DNA of 64,000 nucleotides. Source: Bacillota bacterium (GTDB lineage Bacteria; Bacillota; Clostridia; Christensenellales; UMGS416). The number at the start of each line of letters is the position of its first letter. The first letter of the stretch is position 1. The stretch spans positions 46,536 to 110,535 of the forward strand of contig JAEYPH010000019.1 in NCBI GenBank assembly GCA_023410875.1. Direction: 5' to 3'. The translations under genes and the position numbers were made by a program. Below are positions 15,721-25,485 of this stretch, piece by piece. The notes under the pieces were generated by a model. The model was not told the DNA's origin. It made no database searches and saw nothing but the letters and a program-made list of their open reading frames with translations.

Positions 15721-18700
15721 CAACCACTTTCGCTTCCCATCAGCACATGTACGGAGTGGGTTTCGCCGTCTGCGCTTAAGTGCACAGCTTTGTCGGCTTG
15801 GGCGCGGCCATCCACGATGACCTGGCGCACGCCGCGGCACACGCCCCGGGCGTTCTCCACGTGGATGATGTACAGCGTCTTGCCGTGGCGGTATTCCATG
15901 TTGTACTCCCGCCAGATGGCCGGTATGCACGGCTGTATCAGCAGCTTGTCGCCGCGCACGTACAGCCCCAGCAGGTATTCTATGGCCACGCGGTACATCC
16001 ACGCCGAGGAGCCGGTATACCATGTCCACCCCCCCCGCCCCACCAGCGGCGGCACAGAATACACATCCGCCGCCAGCACATAGGGCTCGGCCTTGTAACG
16101 ATCCTTGCCCATGGGCGTGCCGCTGTGTTGGATCGGGTTCAGCAGATACAGCAGCCGCCAGGCCATGTCGCCCAGGCCCATCTGTGCGTAGGCCCACACG
16201 GCCCATATGGCGCCATGGGTATACTGGCCGCCGTTCTCGCGCACGCCGGGCAGATAACCCTTGATGTAGCCCGGTTCCAGCGCCGTGTTGGCGAAGGGCG
16301 GCCACAGCAGCCTCACGATGCCGTCCTCAAAGCTGACCAGGTTCTTCTCCAGCGCCTGCATGGCGCTCTCCACGCGACTGGGCTCCATGCGGCCGTTGAT
16401 GGCCGCCCAGGATTGGGAGATGCAGTCGATGCGGCACTCGTCGTTGAGGGCGCTGCCCAGCGGCGTGCCATCGTCAAAGAACGCCCGGCGATACCACGCG
16501 CCGTCCCAACCGGCTTCCTCCACGGCGTGCTCGAAGGCGGCGGCGGATTCCTGCAGCTCGGTGGCGTCCTCTCGCATGCCCTCCTGCAGCAGCACCTCGG
16601 CGAAGCGCCGCTGCACGAAAGAAAGGAAGAAGGCCAGCCAAACGCTTTCGCCGCGGCCCTCGTCGCCCACGGAGCTCATGGCGTCGTTCCAGTCGCCGGT
16701 GCCCATCAGCGGCAGGCCGTGCTCCCCGGCGCGGGCGGCGCGGTGCAGCGCCCGCAGGCAGTGCAGGAACAGCGGCTCCCGCAGGTCGGATGGCTCCGCG
16801 ACGCCGTAGTAATCCTCGGCGCCCTCGGCGATTTCCACGTCCTTGAGATACGGACACTCCTCCCGCAGGATGCCCGTATCGCCGGTGTGCTCGATGTAAT
16901 CGGCCACCAAAAACGGCAGGAACACCATGTCGTCGGTCATGCGCGTGCGCACGCCACGATAGGGCGGGTGCCACCAATGCTGCACGTCGCCGCTCTCGAA
17001 CTGGTGCTCCGCGCACAGCAGGATGTGCTCACGCACGCGGTCCGGGTCGCTCCAGATCAGCGCAAGCATGTCCTGCAATTGGTCTCGAAAGCCGATGGCG
17101 CCGCCGGCCTGATAGAACCCCGCGCGGCCCAGCACACGGCTGGAGCACGTCTGGTACAGCAGCCAGCGGTTCAAAAGGATGTCCATAGCGTTGTCCGGCG
17201 TCTTAACCTTGACGACGCCCAGACGGTTCTTCCACCAGCGGCACACCTCCTTGAAGGCGGACCGGGCGGCCTCCGCCGTGGCGAAGCGGCGTATGGCGCC
17301 GCGCATGTCGTCCACATTGGCCGCAGTGCCCATCAGCAGCACGACCTGGCGGCTCATGCCCGGCGGGATGCGCAGCCGCAGCCGCAGCGCCGCGCAGCCG
17401 CCCAGCCCCGGGCCCAGGCTGCCAGAGAACTCCTCGCGCACCATGCCCGCCGGGTTGGCCAGCCCCCCCAGCACGCCGGCGAACTCGCAGCGGTTGGCAG
17501 TGAAGGAGATGTCCTTGCCCGGTGCGGCCATGTAGAGCAGCTGGCCGGCGAACTCGTCGCGGTAGCCGTTTTCCGCCCATAGCGCGCCGCTCTGGGGGTC
17601 CCGCCGCACGCTCAGATAGGGCGCGGTGTTTTCGCGGCCGGCGCCCATGACGAAGTCAGCATACCATGTGACGTCCAGCTCCCGCACCCGGGGGCCGGGG
17701 TTGACGATCTTGAGCAGCTGCACACGCACGTCGCCCTCCACGGGCAGGAACACGAGGTTCTCCTGGGTCAAGCCATAACCGCCGTACTCATAGCACGTCC
17801 AGCCCTGCCCGTGGCGCACGCGATACAGCCCCGGCCCCCGCGCCGGCCCCGGCGAAACAGTCCAGAAGTCTCCGCTCTCCCTGTCCCGCAGATACAGCCC
17901 TTCGCCTGCGCTGCCGGTCACCGGGTCGTTGTGCCAGGGTGTCAGCTTGTTCTCGCGGCTGTTGGCCTGCCACGTGTAGCCCGGGCCCATGTCGGTGGCC
18001 ACCATGCCGAAGCTGCCATTGGAGATCACGTTGCACCAGGGCAGCGGCGTGTTGGTGCCTTCCTCCAGCGTGATGACATATTCGGAACCGTCTTCGGTGA
18101 AGCCGCCCAGGCCGTTGTGGAACACCGTGTCGATCTCCGGCAGCGGCGCTTCCTCCCAGCGCTCGGGCTTGGGCCGCGCAGAGGGCGCCAGCGAAGCCTG
18201 GGCCGCGATGGGCCGCAGCTGCGCCGTGAGCGGCTGGCCGGCCTGCAGGATGCACCTGGCCACGGCCAGCAGCGTGGTCATCGTGTCTGCGTGCACCGAC
18301 GACGCCGTAAGCACGTGGACGCCGCCCTTCTTGTTCACATAATCGCGCTCATGGCTGGAAAGGATCGTGTCGTGCAGGCGGTCGTGCAGCGGGCGGCGGT
18401 AGTCATTGCCGTATTCGTTGACGAACACGATGTCCACGGAAACGCCCTTGAAGCGCCACCACGCGTGGGCCAGCAGCAGGTGCCGCGCGGCCTCCAGGTG
18501 TTCCAGATCGCTAAGCTTGAGCACGATGATGGGCACGTCGCCGGACAGACCCAGCTCCCACAGGGCGCTCTGGCCCCGTCGCACGCTGTCCAGCGCGCCC
18601 AGGCGCGAGCGCACGCCGGGCAGGCTGTAGAGCACATAGGTGCTCATGTCGGCGAACAGCCGCAACTGGTTGGGCTTCACGCCCAGGTAGCGCATGTTGG

Positions 18701-21700
18701 CCTGTTCCTGGGTCCAGGCCATCTCGAAGGCGCGCTCCACGGCCCCAGGCGCTGCCAGCGCGTCGCTGGCGGCTAGCGCCTTGGGCCGGTCCCACCCGCA
18801 GGCGATCACGAAGCTTAAAGTCACCGTGCCGCCGGCGGGCACTGTGAGCAGCGTACGCATGCACACTGCCGGGTCCAGCACGTTGCCCTGGGTGTTGCCC
18901 AGCGCGCCGCCCTCCAGGTGTTTGGGGCGCAGCAGGCTGCGGCCCCGGCCCAGGCTGGCCTCCCGGGATGTGTCCACCTGCACAGGGGCGATGGGCCCTT
19001 GCTCGCCCACGAAACGGCAGGCCATGTGGGGCGTGCCCTGGTGGCTGTCCCGCGGGCGGCGGCGCACCAACACCACGCCGCTGTCACCCAGCGCTTCTGT
19101 CTGCACAAAGAGGTTCTGGAAGGCCGGGTGCGCCCCGAAGGCCTCCTGGGTGGCCAGGGCCACCTCGAAATAGGCGGTCACCTCGATGTGCTTTTCTTTC
19201 TCGGATTTGTTGCTCAGGCACAGACGGCGTACCTCGGCGGGACTGTCCGGGGAAACCACGACCTCCATCAACGTGGTCACGTCGCCATCCCGGCGGCGGA
19301 ACTGCGCCGTGTGGGTCTCGAACACGACTTCGTACTCCTCAGGTTTGCGGTAGCCCGGCGTCAGCGTCGTGTTCCACACCTCGGCGGTCTCGGTGTCGCG
19401 CAGGTAAAAGAACACGCCGGAATCCTGTGCCACGGCGTCGTCGTGCCAGCGGTTCAGGCTCAAGCCGTCCCAGCGGCTGCAGCCTGCGCCGGAAGCCGCC
19501 ACATGCACGACATAGCTGCCGTTGCTTAAGAGGTGCACCTGCGGCGGCCACAGGCCCTCGGTGCCGTGGACCGTGCGCACCATGCGCACCTCGCGGGGCT
19601 TGCGCTGGCGGGGCGTGGTCTCGGCGGCGGCGAACTTCTCCAGCACGGCGCCGTGGCTGGGCGCACGCTCCTCCATGAGCAGCTCCACCGAGCGGATGGG
19701 CGCCAGGCGGTGGAAGCGCTCCACCATGGAGCTGCCGCACAGCAGGTTGGCCAGCGCCGTCAGCGCCATGCCCTGATGGTGGATCATGTAGCTCTTGACG
19801 ATGCGGAAGCCGTCCTTTTCCTGGCGGCGCTCGGGCGTAAAGTCCACGGCTTCATACATGCCGTATTCGCCCAGCATGCCGATGTCGCACAGGCGCTTGA
19901 GGTTCTCGCAGGCCGGTTCGGGCTTGAACTGCATGGCCATCAGCGTTGAATAGGGCGACACGACCATGTCGTGGCTCAAGCCAGCCTTCATGCCCATGTC
20001 CGGCACACCGAAGGAACGGTACTGGTAATTGAGGTTCAGGTCGAACTCATGATAGCCCGATTCCGAGATGCCCCAGGGGATGCCCTTGAGCGCGCCGTAA
20101 TCGATTTGCGCCTGTATGGCCGCGCGGATCGTCTCGCCCAGCAGCGTGCAGGGCCGGTGGCGCAGCGTCAGCGCCGGCATCAGGTATTCGAACATCGTGC
20201 CGCCCCAGCTTAAGAGCGGCACACCGCCGCCGGCCAGCGTCAGCGCCCGCCCCAGCTTCTTCCAGTGCCGCGCAGGCACCTTGCCATAGGCGATGGCCAG
20301 CAGGCTGGTCAGGCGGGCCTCGCTGGCCAGCAGGTCGTAGAAGGAATTGCCCAACCGCCCGCCCTGCTCCACGTTGCAGCCGATGTGGAACAGGTCCCGG
20401 CTCTTGTCGTACAGCGCATTCAGGTTCATGTCCATGGCGCAGCGTTCCAGCTTCTCGGTAACGATGGCCGCCGCGGCGGTGCGCTGCTCGAACATCGCGC
20501 CAATGCTGGCCCGCAGCTCTTCCAGTCGCTCGTTAGGCGCGCCCTTGAGCGCCACTTCCACGGCCTGAGCCGCGCGCCCGCCGGGGGCCCAGGCTTCGGG
20601 CCGGGCATAGTTCTCCCAGTCGCCCTCCAGCATGACCCGCTGCTCCGCGCCCAGCAGCGAGAGCGCCTCGAGCAGGTCCTCGCTCTCCTCTATGACGTCG
20701 TCCACAAGGTCCGCCGCCTGCGCCGCCCACTTGCCGCCCAGGCGGTCGGCCAGCGCCGCGGCCTTCTCGGCGGTTTCCGCCACCAGGCGCATGCTGTGCT
20801 GGTCGCGGGCCATCTCCAGCGCCGTGCACATCTGCTCGATGGCGGCGTCGGGCTTCTTTTCCGCCATCACGCGCAGCGTGTCCACCAGGCCGCCCACCAC
20901 GGCAAAACTCACCGCCGGGCCTGCCGCCACTTCGCGCACAGCCTGGGCGCACAGCAGCAGATAGGCCATCAGGTTGCCGCTGTCCACGGAGCTTACGTAC
21001 AGCGGGTGCAGCGGCTCGCAGGTGCGGGTGTCATACCAGTTATAAAGATGCCCCTGCCACTTGGGCAGCGCCAGCACCGCGTCTATCGTGGCGCTCATGC
21101 GGTCGATCATGCGCCGGGGCGTCAGATATCCCAGGTCCAGCGCGTCGGCGTTGGCCAGCAATGAAAGGCCGATGTTTGTGGGCGATGTGCGCGGCGCGAC
21201 GCCCTTGAAGGGATATTCCTGGAAGTTATCCGGCGCCAGGAAGTGCTCCTCCGCCGTGACGAAGCGTTCAAAATAGTGCCATGTGCGCCGGCAGACGGCG
21301 CGCACCAACCGCTCCTGGCCGGCGTCCACGGCGGAGCACGCCTCGCAGTTGGGGCGGCTCAGGGCCCAGGCAGCCTGCGGCGCGGCGGCCCAGGCCAGCG
21401 GGGCCAACACCCACAGCAGCGCAGCCGGCGTGGGCGCACAGACGAAGGTGATACCCATAGCAACCACCGATATTGCCACGGCAGGCCACATGAACGCCCA
21501 ATAGCCTCCGGGCGAGGATGGCTTGCCGCGCTCGGCGTCGGCGGCGGTGGTCCACAGCAGCAGGCGCTTTTTGCTCACGGCCATGCGGTATAGCGAGCGG
21601 ACGGCGGCATCCACCATGATCCACGCCTCAAAGGGCAGAAACCACAGGTTCATCAGTGGTCGCAGGAAATCCGAACGCATGGCCGCCAGCGTCAGCTTCA

Positions 21701-24263
21701 GGCTGCCGTTGCCCCGGGCATTCATGGCTCCTGCCAGCGCGAAGAGCGCCGGCAGGAATTCCACCGCCAGCACCGCGGCCATGCCCAACCACACGCGCCC
21801 CGCCACCGCGCACAGCAGGATCAGCACCAGCTGCGCCGGCGCCATCAGCGAGCGGCGCAGGTTGTCGGCGATCTTATATTTGGACAGCCCGTTGATCGGG
21901 TTGGGCTTGCCCTCGGGCGTCGTGCGGCACAGCCAGTGGGCGATCTGCCAATCGCCGCGCACCCAGCGGTGCATGCGCACAAAGTAGGTATACACATTGG
22001 ATGGAAAGCCATCCACGACGGCCACGTCGCTGGCGAAGCCCGCCCGGGCATAGCTGCCCTCCAACAGATCGTGGCTCAGTATGCGGTTGGCGGGCAGAGA
22101 GCCCTCCAGCGTGGCCATGAAGGCGCGCACGTCGTAGATGCCCTTGCCGGTGAAGATGCCCTCGCCGAAGAGGTCCTGGTAGCTGTCGGCCACGGCGCCG
22201 CTGTAATGGTCCAGCCCGCAGGGGCCGGTGAAGATCGCGGAGAATTCCGACTGGCGGGAGCTGCCGGTGGCCAGCTCCACCCGGGGCTGCAGGATGCCAT
22301 AGCCGCGCCGGACGACGCCGTTGTCGATTTCGGCGATGTTGAGCGGGTGCAGCATCATGCCGATGAGCCGGGCCGCGGCCTCATGGGGCAGCTCGGTGTC
22401 GGCATCCAGCGTCAGCACGAAGCGCACGCCATCCAGGCAGGCAGGCCGCTGCTCCAGGCCGGTGAACTCCCCTGCGTCGCCGTTCAGCAGCAGCCGGTTC
22501 AGGGCCAGTATGGCGCCGCGCTTGCGCTCAGGGCCCATATAGACGCCCTCGGCGTCGTTGAAGCGGCGATCCCGCGCCAGAAAGTGGAACAAGTCTTCGC
22601 CCCAGCGCGCGCACAGCGCCGCCGCTGCGGCCTGGCCGGCGGCCAGCAGCGCCGCGTCGCCGTCGGGATCCGGCTCCCGGCTGTCCTTGAAGTCCGCCAG
22701 CAGCGCATAGCGCAGGTTCTTGCCACCGTGACGCAGATAAAGCGTTTCCAATTGGGCCATCAGCGCCTCGATGCGCGCGGCGCTGGTCACCAGCGCCGGT
22801 ATCACGACCAGCGTGCGCCCCTCGTCGGGTACGCCATCCTTCAAGTCGATTGCGGGGATGACCTCGCTGCGCACGGCGCGCTTGACGGTCTCGTTGACCA
22901 GGAACACCGTGGCCTTGGTGAACACCGGCAGCGCCGCCAGGCCCACCAGCACCCGTATCGCAACCGTTGCCGGCAGCAGATACCCCAGCGCCGCAGCCAG
23001 CGCCGCCGCGCTCAGCCATATGGACCCGCCATACAGCCACTGCTTGAACCGGTTATCCAGGTGAAAGCGCCGGCCCTTGAGCTTGCCGGCCAGAAAACCC
23101 AGCCCATCGCCGACGATGTAATAGCCGATGTGGGTCTCCTTGTCATAGGTTGAGCCCGCCCGCTCGGCGGCGCACTGCACGGCCAGGCGCGTCAGGTGCA
23201 GCTCACTTACATGCCAGCGGGCAGCCAGCGCCTCCACCCGGCGGCGGTAGAGACCCCGGCTGGGCTCGTCCATGCGCTTGTAGACGCCGGACGGGTCCTC
23301 CATCAGCGTGCGCTCCACGACGCTGACCTGGCGGAACAGATCCAGCCAGTTCAGCGCGTCCAGATAACGCAGGCTGTCCATGCAGTTGCCGATGAGCTGC
23401 TTTTCCGCGCCTTGGCGGTGGTGGGAGCTGGCGATTTGGTCTTCCAGGATGAAGCCGCGTTCGCTTAGAATCTGGTCCAGCCACTTGAGCGGCTGCGCGG
23501 CCCCTTCGCCCTGCTCCATGAGCCGTACGCTGAGCCGCTCCAAAAAAGCGCCGCCCATGCCGTCGCGGCGCATCCATGGGTTCTTGCGGCTGCGGGCCAG
23601 CCAGGCCGCCTCGTCGCCGGGCGTGGTGGCGATGAATTCGGCCATGGCCTCGGCGGCTTCCCACTGGGCCTGGTTGTCGCTGCACGCGGCGGACACCTCC
23701 GCGACCCGCCGCAATACACTCAGGCGCAGGAAGGCCGGCAGTATCCACAGCTCCTTGAGCGTCAGCGGCGTTTTCTTCTGGTATTCGTTGAGATAGAGCG
23801 CCAGCGTGTCGGTGTCCAGCCGGCCGTTGGTGTAGCTTAGCAGGTTGTCGGAAATCCAGCACACCCGGGGGCAGCCCTCGCTCTTGATGATGGGCAGGCT
23901 GGTGGGCCCGTTGCGCAGCATGTTCTTCACGCGGAAGATTTCCTGCTCGATCATATAGATGTTGTCCAGCAGCCACCGCCCGGCGGGAGCCAGGTTCTCG
24001 TCCTCGGGCACGGCGGCCAGCGCCGCGCGAGCCTTACGGATGTCCGCGGCGGCTGCGGCCAGCATGGCCTGGGAGGAGCGATCCCGGCCGGGCTCGGCCT
24101 TATGGCTGCGGGCCAGGCTGCCCGCCACGCCGCGGATGCTCTCGCTGTCCAGCTGCACCGCCGTCTTCTGCGGCTGTGCGCCGCTCTTGCGCGACACGAA
24201 CAGCAGCAGCGCCGCCAGGATGACGAACAGCACCAGCAAGAGCGCGATTGTTCCAATATCCAT
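15720..24263 (-). CDS. Cyclic beta-1,2-glucan synthase (NdvB/Cgs type)
   Basis: Giant membrane enzyme, 2847 residues, close to the size of Brucella Cgs and rhizobial NdvB. Order seen: one N-terminal membrane helix (8-26), a helical N-region, membrane segments near 415-470, a GT84 domain with VLTLDADTELP (near 640) and WVRGDWQIAHWL (near 770), more membrane segments (about 820-1000), a glycoamylase-like cyclisation domain (PF10091) containing GISESGYHEFDLNLNYQYRS, then the GH94-type C-terminal half with FRDQLQDMLALIW and the catalytic Asp region GTGDWNDAM. In known homologues GT84 elongates from UDP-glucose, the middle domain cyclises and GH94 trims by phosphorolysis. I start at 24263 because GGAG lies 6 bases upstream; 24275 has none. 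Confidence 0.95.
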   Translation of the reverse strand: MDIGTIALLLVLFVILAALLLFVSRKSGAQPQKTAVQLDSESIRGVAGSLARSHKAEPGRDRSSQAMLAAAAADIRKARAALAAVPEDENLAPAGRWLLDNIYMIEQEIFRVKNMLRNGPTSLPIIKSEGCPRVCWISDNLLSYTNGRLDTDTLALYLNEYQKKTPLTLKELWILPAFLRLSVLRRVAEVSAACSDNQAQWEAAEAMAEFIATTPGDEAAWLARSRKNPWMRRDGMGGAFLERLSVRLMEQGEGAAQPLKWLDQILSERGFILEDQIASSHHRQGAEKQLIGNCMDSLRYLDALNWLDLFRQVSVVERTLMEDPSGVYKRMDEPSRGLYRRRVEALAARWHVSELHLTRLAVQCAAERAGSTYDKETHIGYYIVGDGLGFLAGKLKGRRFHLDNRFKQWLYGGSIWLSAAALAAALGYLLPATVAIRVLVGLAALPVFTKATVFLVNETVKRAVRSEVIPAIDLKDGVPDEGRTLVVIPALVTSAARIEALMAQLETLYLRHGGKNLRYALLADFKDSREPDPDGDAALLAAGQAAAAALCARWGEDLFHFLARDRRFNDAEGVYMGPERKRGAILALNRLLLNGDAGEFTGLEQRPACLDGVRFVLTLDADTELPHEAAARLIGMMLHPLNIAEIDNGVVRRGYGILQPRVELATGSSRQSEFSAIFTGPCGLDHYSGAVADSYQDLFGEGIFTGKGIYDVRAFMATLEGSLPANRILSHDLLEGSYARAGFASDVAVVDGFPSNVYTYFVRMHRWVRGDWQIAHWLCRTTPEGKPNPINGLSKYKIADNLRRSLMAPAQLVLILLCAVAGRVWLGMAAVLAVEFLPALFALAGAMNARGNGSLKLTLAAMRSDFLRPLMNLWFLPFEAWIMVDAAVRSLYRMAVSKKRLLLWTTAADAERGKPSSPGGYWAFMWPAVAISVVAMGITFVCAPTPAALLWVLAPLAWAAAPQAAWALSRPNCEACSAVDAGQERLVRAVCRRTWHYFERFVTAEEHFLAPDNFQEYPFKGVAPRTSPTNIGLSLLANADALDLGYLTPRRMIDRMSATIDAVLALPKWQGHLYNWYDTRTCEPLHPLYVSSVDSGNLMAYLLLCAQAVREVAAGPAVSFAVVGGLVDTLRVMAEKKPDAAIEQMCTALEMARDQHSMRLVAETAEKAAALADRLGGKWAAQAADLVDDVIEESEDLLEALSLLGAEQRVMLEGDWENYARPEAWAPGGRAAQAVEVALKGAPNERLEELRASIGAMFEQRTAAAAIVTEKLERCAMDMNLNALYDKSRDLFHIGCNVEQGGRLGNSFYDLLASEARLTSLLAIAYGKVPARHWKKLGRALTLAGGGVPLLSWGGTMFEYLMPALTLRHRPCTLLGETIRAAIQAQIDYGALKGIPWGISESGYHEFDLNLNYQYRSFGVPDMGMKAGLSHDMVVSPYSTLMAMQFKPEPACENLKRLCDIGMLGEYGMYEAVDFTPERRQEKDGFRIVKSYMIHHQGMALTALANLLCGSSMVERFHRLAPIRSVELLMEERAPSHGAVLEKFAAAETTPRQRKPREVRMVRTVHGTEGLWPPQVHLLSNGSYVVHVAASGAGCSRWDGLSLNRWHDDAVAQDSGVFFYLRDTETAEVWNTTLTPGYRKPEEYEVVFETHTAQFRRRDGDVTTLMEVVVSPDSPAEVRRLCLSNKSEKEKHIEVTAYFEVALATQEAFGAHPAFQNLFVQTEALGDSGVVLVRRRPRDSHQGTPHMACRFVGEQGPIAPVQVDTSREASLGRGRSLLRPKHLEGGALGNTQGNVLDPAVCMRTLLTVPAGGTVTLSFVIACGWDRPKALAASDALAAPGAVERAFEMAWTQEQANMRYLGVKPNQLRLFADMSTYVLYSLPGVRSRLGALDSVRRGQSALWELGLSGDVPIIVLKLSDLEHLEAARHLLLAHAWWRFKGVSVDIVFVNEYGNDYRRPLHDRLHDTILSSHERDYVNKKGGVHVLTASSVHADTMTTLLAVARCILQAGQPLTAQLRPIAAQASLAPSARPKPERWEEAPLPEIDTVFHNGLGGFTEDGSEYVITLEEGTNTPLPWCNVISNGSFGMVATDMGPGYTWQANSRENKLTPWHNDPVTGSAGEGLYLRDRESGDFWTVSPGPARGPGLYRVRHGQGWTCYEYGGYGLTQENLVFLPVEGDVRVQLLKIVNPGPRVRELDVTWYADFVMGAGRENTAPYLSVRRDPQSGALWAENGYRDEFAGQLLYMAAPGKDISFTANRCEFAGVLGGLANPAGMVREEFSGSLGPGLGGCAALRLRLRIPPGMSRQVVLLMGTAANVDDMRGAIRRFATAEAARSAFKEVCRWWKNRLGVVKVKTPDNAMDILLNRWLLYQTCSSRVLGRAGFYQAGGAIGFRDQLQDMLALIWSDPDRVREHILLCAEHQFESGDVQHWWHPPYRGVRTRMTDDMVFLPFLVADYIEHTGDTGILREECPYLKDVEIAEGAEDYYGVAEPSDLREPLFLHCLRALHRAARAGEHGLPLMGTGDWNDAMSSVGDEGRGESVWLAFFLSFVQRRFAEVLLQEGMREDATELQESAAAFEHAVEEAGWDGAWYRRAFFDDGTPLGSALNDECRIDCISQSWAAINGRMEPSRVESAMQALEKNLVSFEDGIVRLLWPPFANTALEPGYIKGYLPGVRENGGQYTHGAIWAVWAYAQMGLGDMAWRLLYLLNPIQHSGTPMGKDRYKAEPYVLAADVYSVPPLVGRGGWTWYTGSSAWMYRVAIEYLLGLYVRGDKLLIQPCIPAIWREYNMEYRHGKTLYIIHVENARGVCRGVRQVIVDGRAQADKAVHLSADGETHSVHVLMGSESG

Positions 24264-24419
24264 AAGACACTCCATTCACAACAACGGGATACCACAAATA
24301 CATTTTCCCTAACGCAGCGTGCCAATATACCCCACTCATGACGTTTGGGTTTCAAGGCTTCGCTTGAAAATGTGCGCACGTTTCTTTATTATGGGAGAAG
24401 TGTGTCGAGTTTATGTTGC

Positions 24420-24440
24420 GGCACACGATGCAAGTGTGCC
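24420..24440 (+). promoter_or_regulatory. Inverted repeat in the divergent cgs/HAD intergenic region
   Basis: GGCACAC/GTGTGCC with a 7-base centre, 35 bases upstream of the HAD gene start. A perfect GTGCGCAC palindrome lies at 24372-24379. Either could be an operator for the divergent pair; no convincing -35/-10 was found. Confidence 0.4.
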
Positions 24441-24474
24441 AAATGAATCATCATGGATAAAGTGAGAGGTACAT

Positions 24475-25131
24475 ATGAAGGACGTTCAAGCGATCTTGTT
24501 TGACATGGACGGCGTACTGGTGAACAGCGAGCCGGTGATCACGGAAGCCAGCATATTGGGCTTGAAGGAATTTGGCGTGCAGGCCCGGTGGGAGGATTTT
24601 CACGCCTTCACCGGCATGGGTGAAGACCGCTTCATCGGCGGCGTGGCCGAATTGCACGGCGTGCCCTACCGAGTGGAAATGAAGCGGCGCGTATATGAAA
24701 TCTATCTGGACATCGTGAAGGACAAGATCGAGGTGTACCCCGGCACGCTGCCCACGCTCACGCGCCTGCAAGGGGCCGGCTTGCGCTGCGCGCTGGCCAG
24801 CGCCGCGGACCTCATCAAGGTGCGCGCCAACCTGGCCGCCGCCGGCATCGCCGAAAGCCTGTTCGCTGCCCTGGTCAGCGGCGACGACGTGCCCAACAAA
24901 AAGCCCGCGCCGGATGTTTACCTGCTGGCGGCGCAGCGCTGCGGCGTGGAACCCGCCCATTGCGTCGTCGTGGAAGACGCCCTGAGCGGCATCGCCGCCG
25001 CCCGGGCCGCCGGCATGCGTTGCGTGGCAGTGGAGACATCCTTCCCCCGCGAGCGTCTGCTGCAGGCCGGCGCGGACGCCGTATGCAAGGATATTTCCGG
25101 CGTTTGGGAGGCGCTGGAGGGGCTGAGATAA
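24475..25131 (+). CDS. HAD-superfamily phosphatase/phosphomutase (subfamily IA)
   Basis: Haloacid dehalogenase family protein of 218 residues. Motif I is FDMDGVLVNSEP with the nucleophile and acid Asp pair, motif II the Ser in LASAA, motif III the Lys in NKKPAPDVY, and motif IV VVVEDALSGIAAARAAGM. The helical cap between motifs I and II is of the C1 type found in beta-phosphoglucomutase and sugar-phosphate phosphatases. It is transcribed away from the cyclic glucan synthase, whose GH94 domain is expected to release glucose 1-phosphate, so a sugar phosphate substrate is attractive but unproven. Confidence 0.9.
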   Translation: MKDVQAILFDMDGVLVNSEPVITEASILGLKEFGVQARWEDFHAFTGMGEDRFIGGVAELHGVPYRVEMKRRVYEIYLDIVKDKIEVYPGTLPTLTRLQGAGLRCALASAADLIKVRANLAAAGIAESLFAALVSGDDVPNKKPAPDVYLLAAQRCGVEPAHCVVVEDALSGIAAARAAGMRCVAVETSFPRERLLQAGADAVCKDISGVWEALEGLR

Positions 25132-25140
25132 CCACTAGAA

Positions 25141-25222
25141 CCCTCTCCCCAACCCCCAGGATGCATGGGCGAGCAGCGCCTATAAGGCGCGGCCAGCCTC
25201 CCCGTCACCGTGGGAGGGGATT
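25141..25222. repeat. Dispersed palindrome C, copy 2 (interrupted)
   Basis: CCCTCTCCCC at 25141 and CCCCGTCACCGTGGGAG at about 25200 match copy 1 at 9857. Here the centre is enlarged by about 45 bases that include another hairpin, GCGCC/GGCGC. The remainder up to 25364 shows no gene. Confidence 0.65.
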
Positions 25223-25364
25223 TATGATCAGATTGCCGCAGCGCCTGCCCGCATCATACCAATGCGGCAAAGGGGACGCGGCAAGGGCAGAGCCCTTGCC
25301 CTACACGGGTGACGAAAACGCGACTGTTGTGTACTTCACATAACAGGATAATTGTTCTAAAAAT

Positions 25365-25430
25365 GGGGGGGTCGAAGGTTTCCAAAGGGCGATCGAAAAG
25401 CCCTTTGGTCGCGTCCGCAGACGCGAAACC
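25365..25430. repeat. Dispersed repeat A, copy 2
   Basis: Same core as copy 1. Hairpin 1 is CCAAAGGGC/GCCCTTTGG; hairpin 2 is TCGCGTC-CGCA-GACGCGA, where two bases of each arm differ from copy 1 in a compensating way. Confidence 0.85.
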
Positions 25431-25433
25431 ATT

Positions 25434-25470
25434 AAGAAAAAACTCCTTCCCCATAAGCAGAGGAAGGAGT
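25434..25470 (-). terminator. Rho-independent terminator of spoIVA
   Basis: On the minus strand ACTCCTTCC pairs with GGAAGGAGT (9 bp) and is followed by TTTTTTCTTAAT, 16 bases past the spoIVA stop. Confidence 0.88.
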
Positions 25471-25485
25471 CAAGTCGACATCTAG

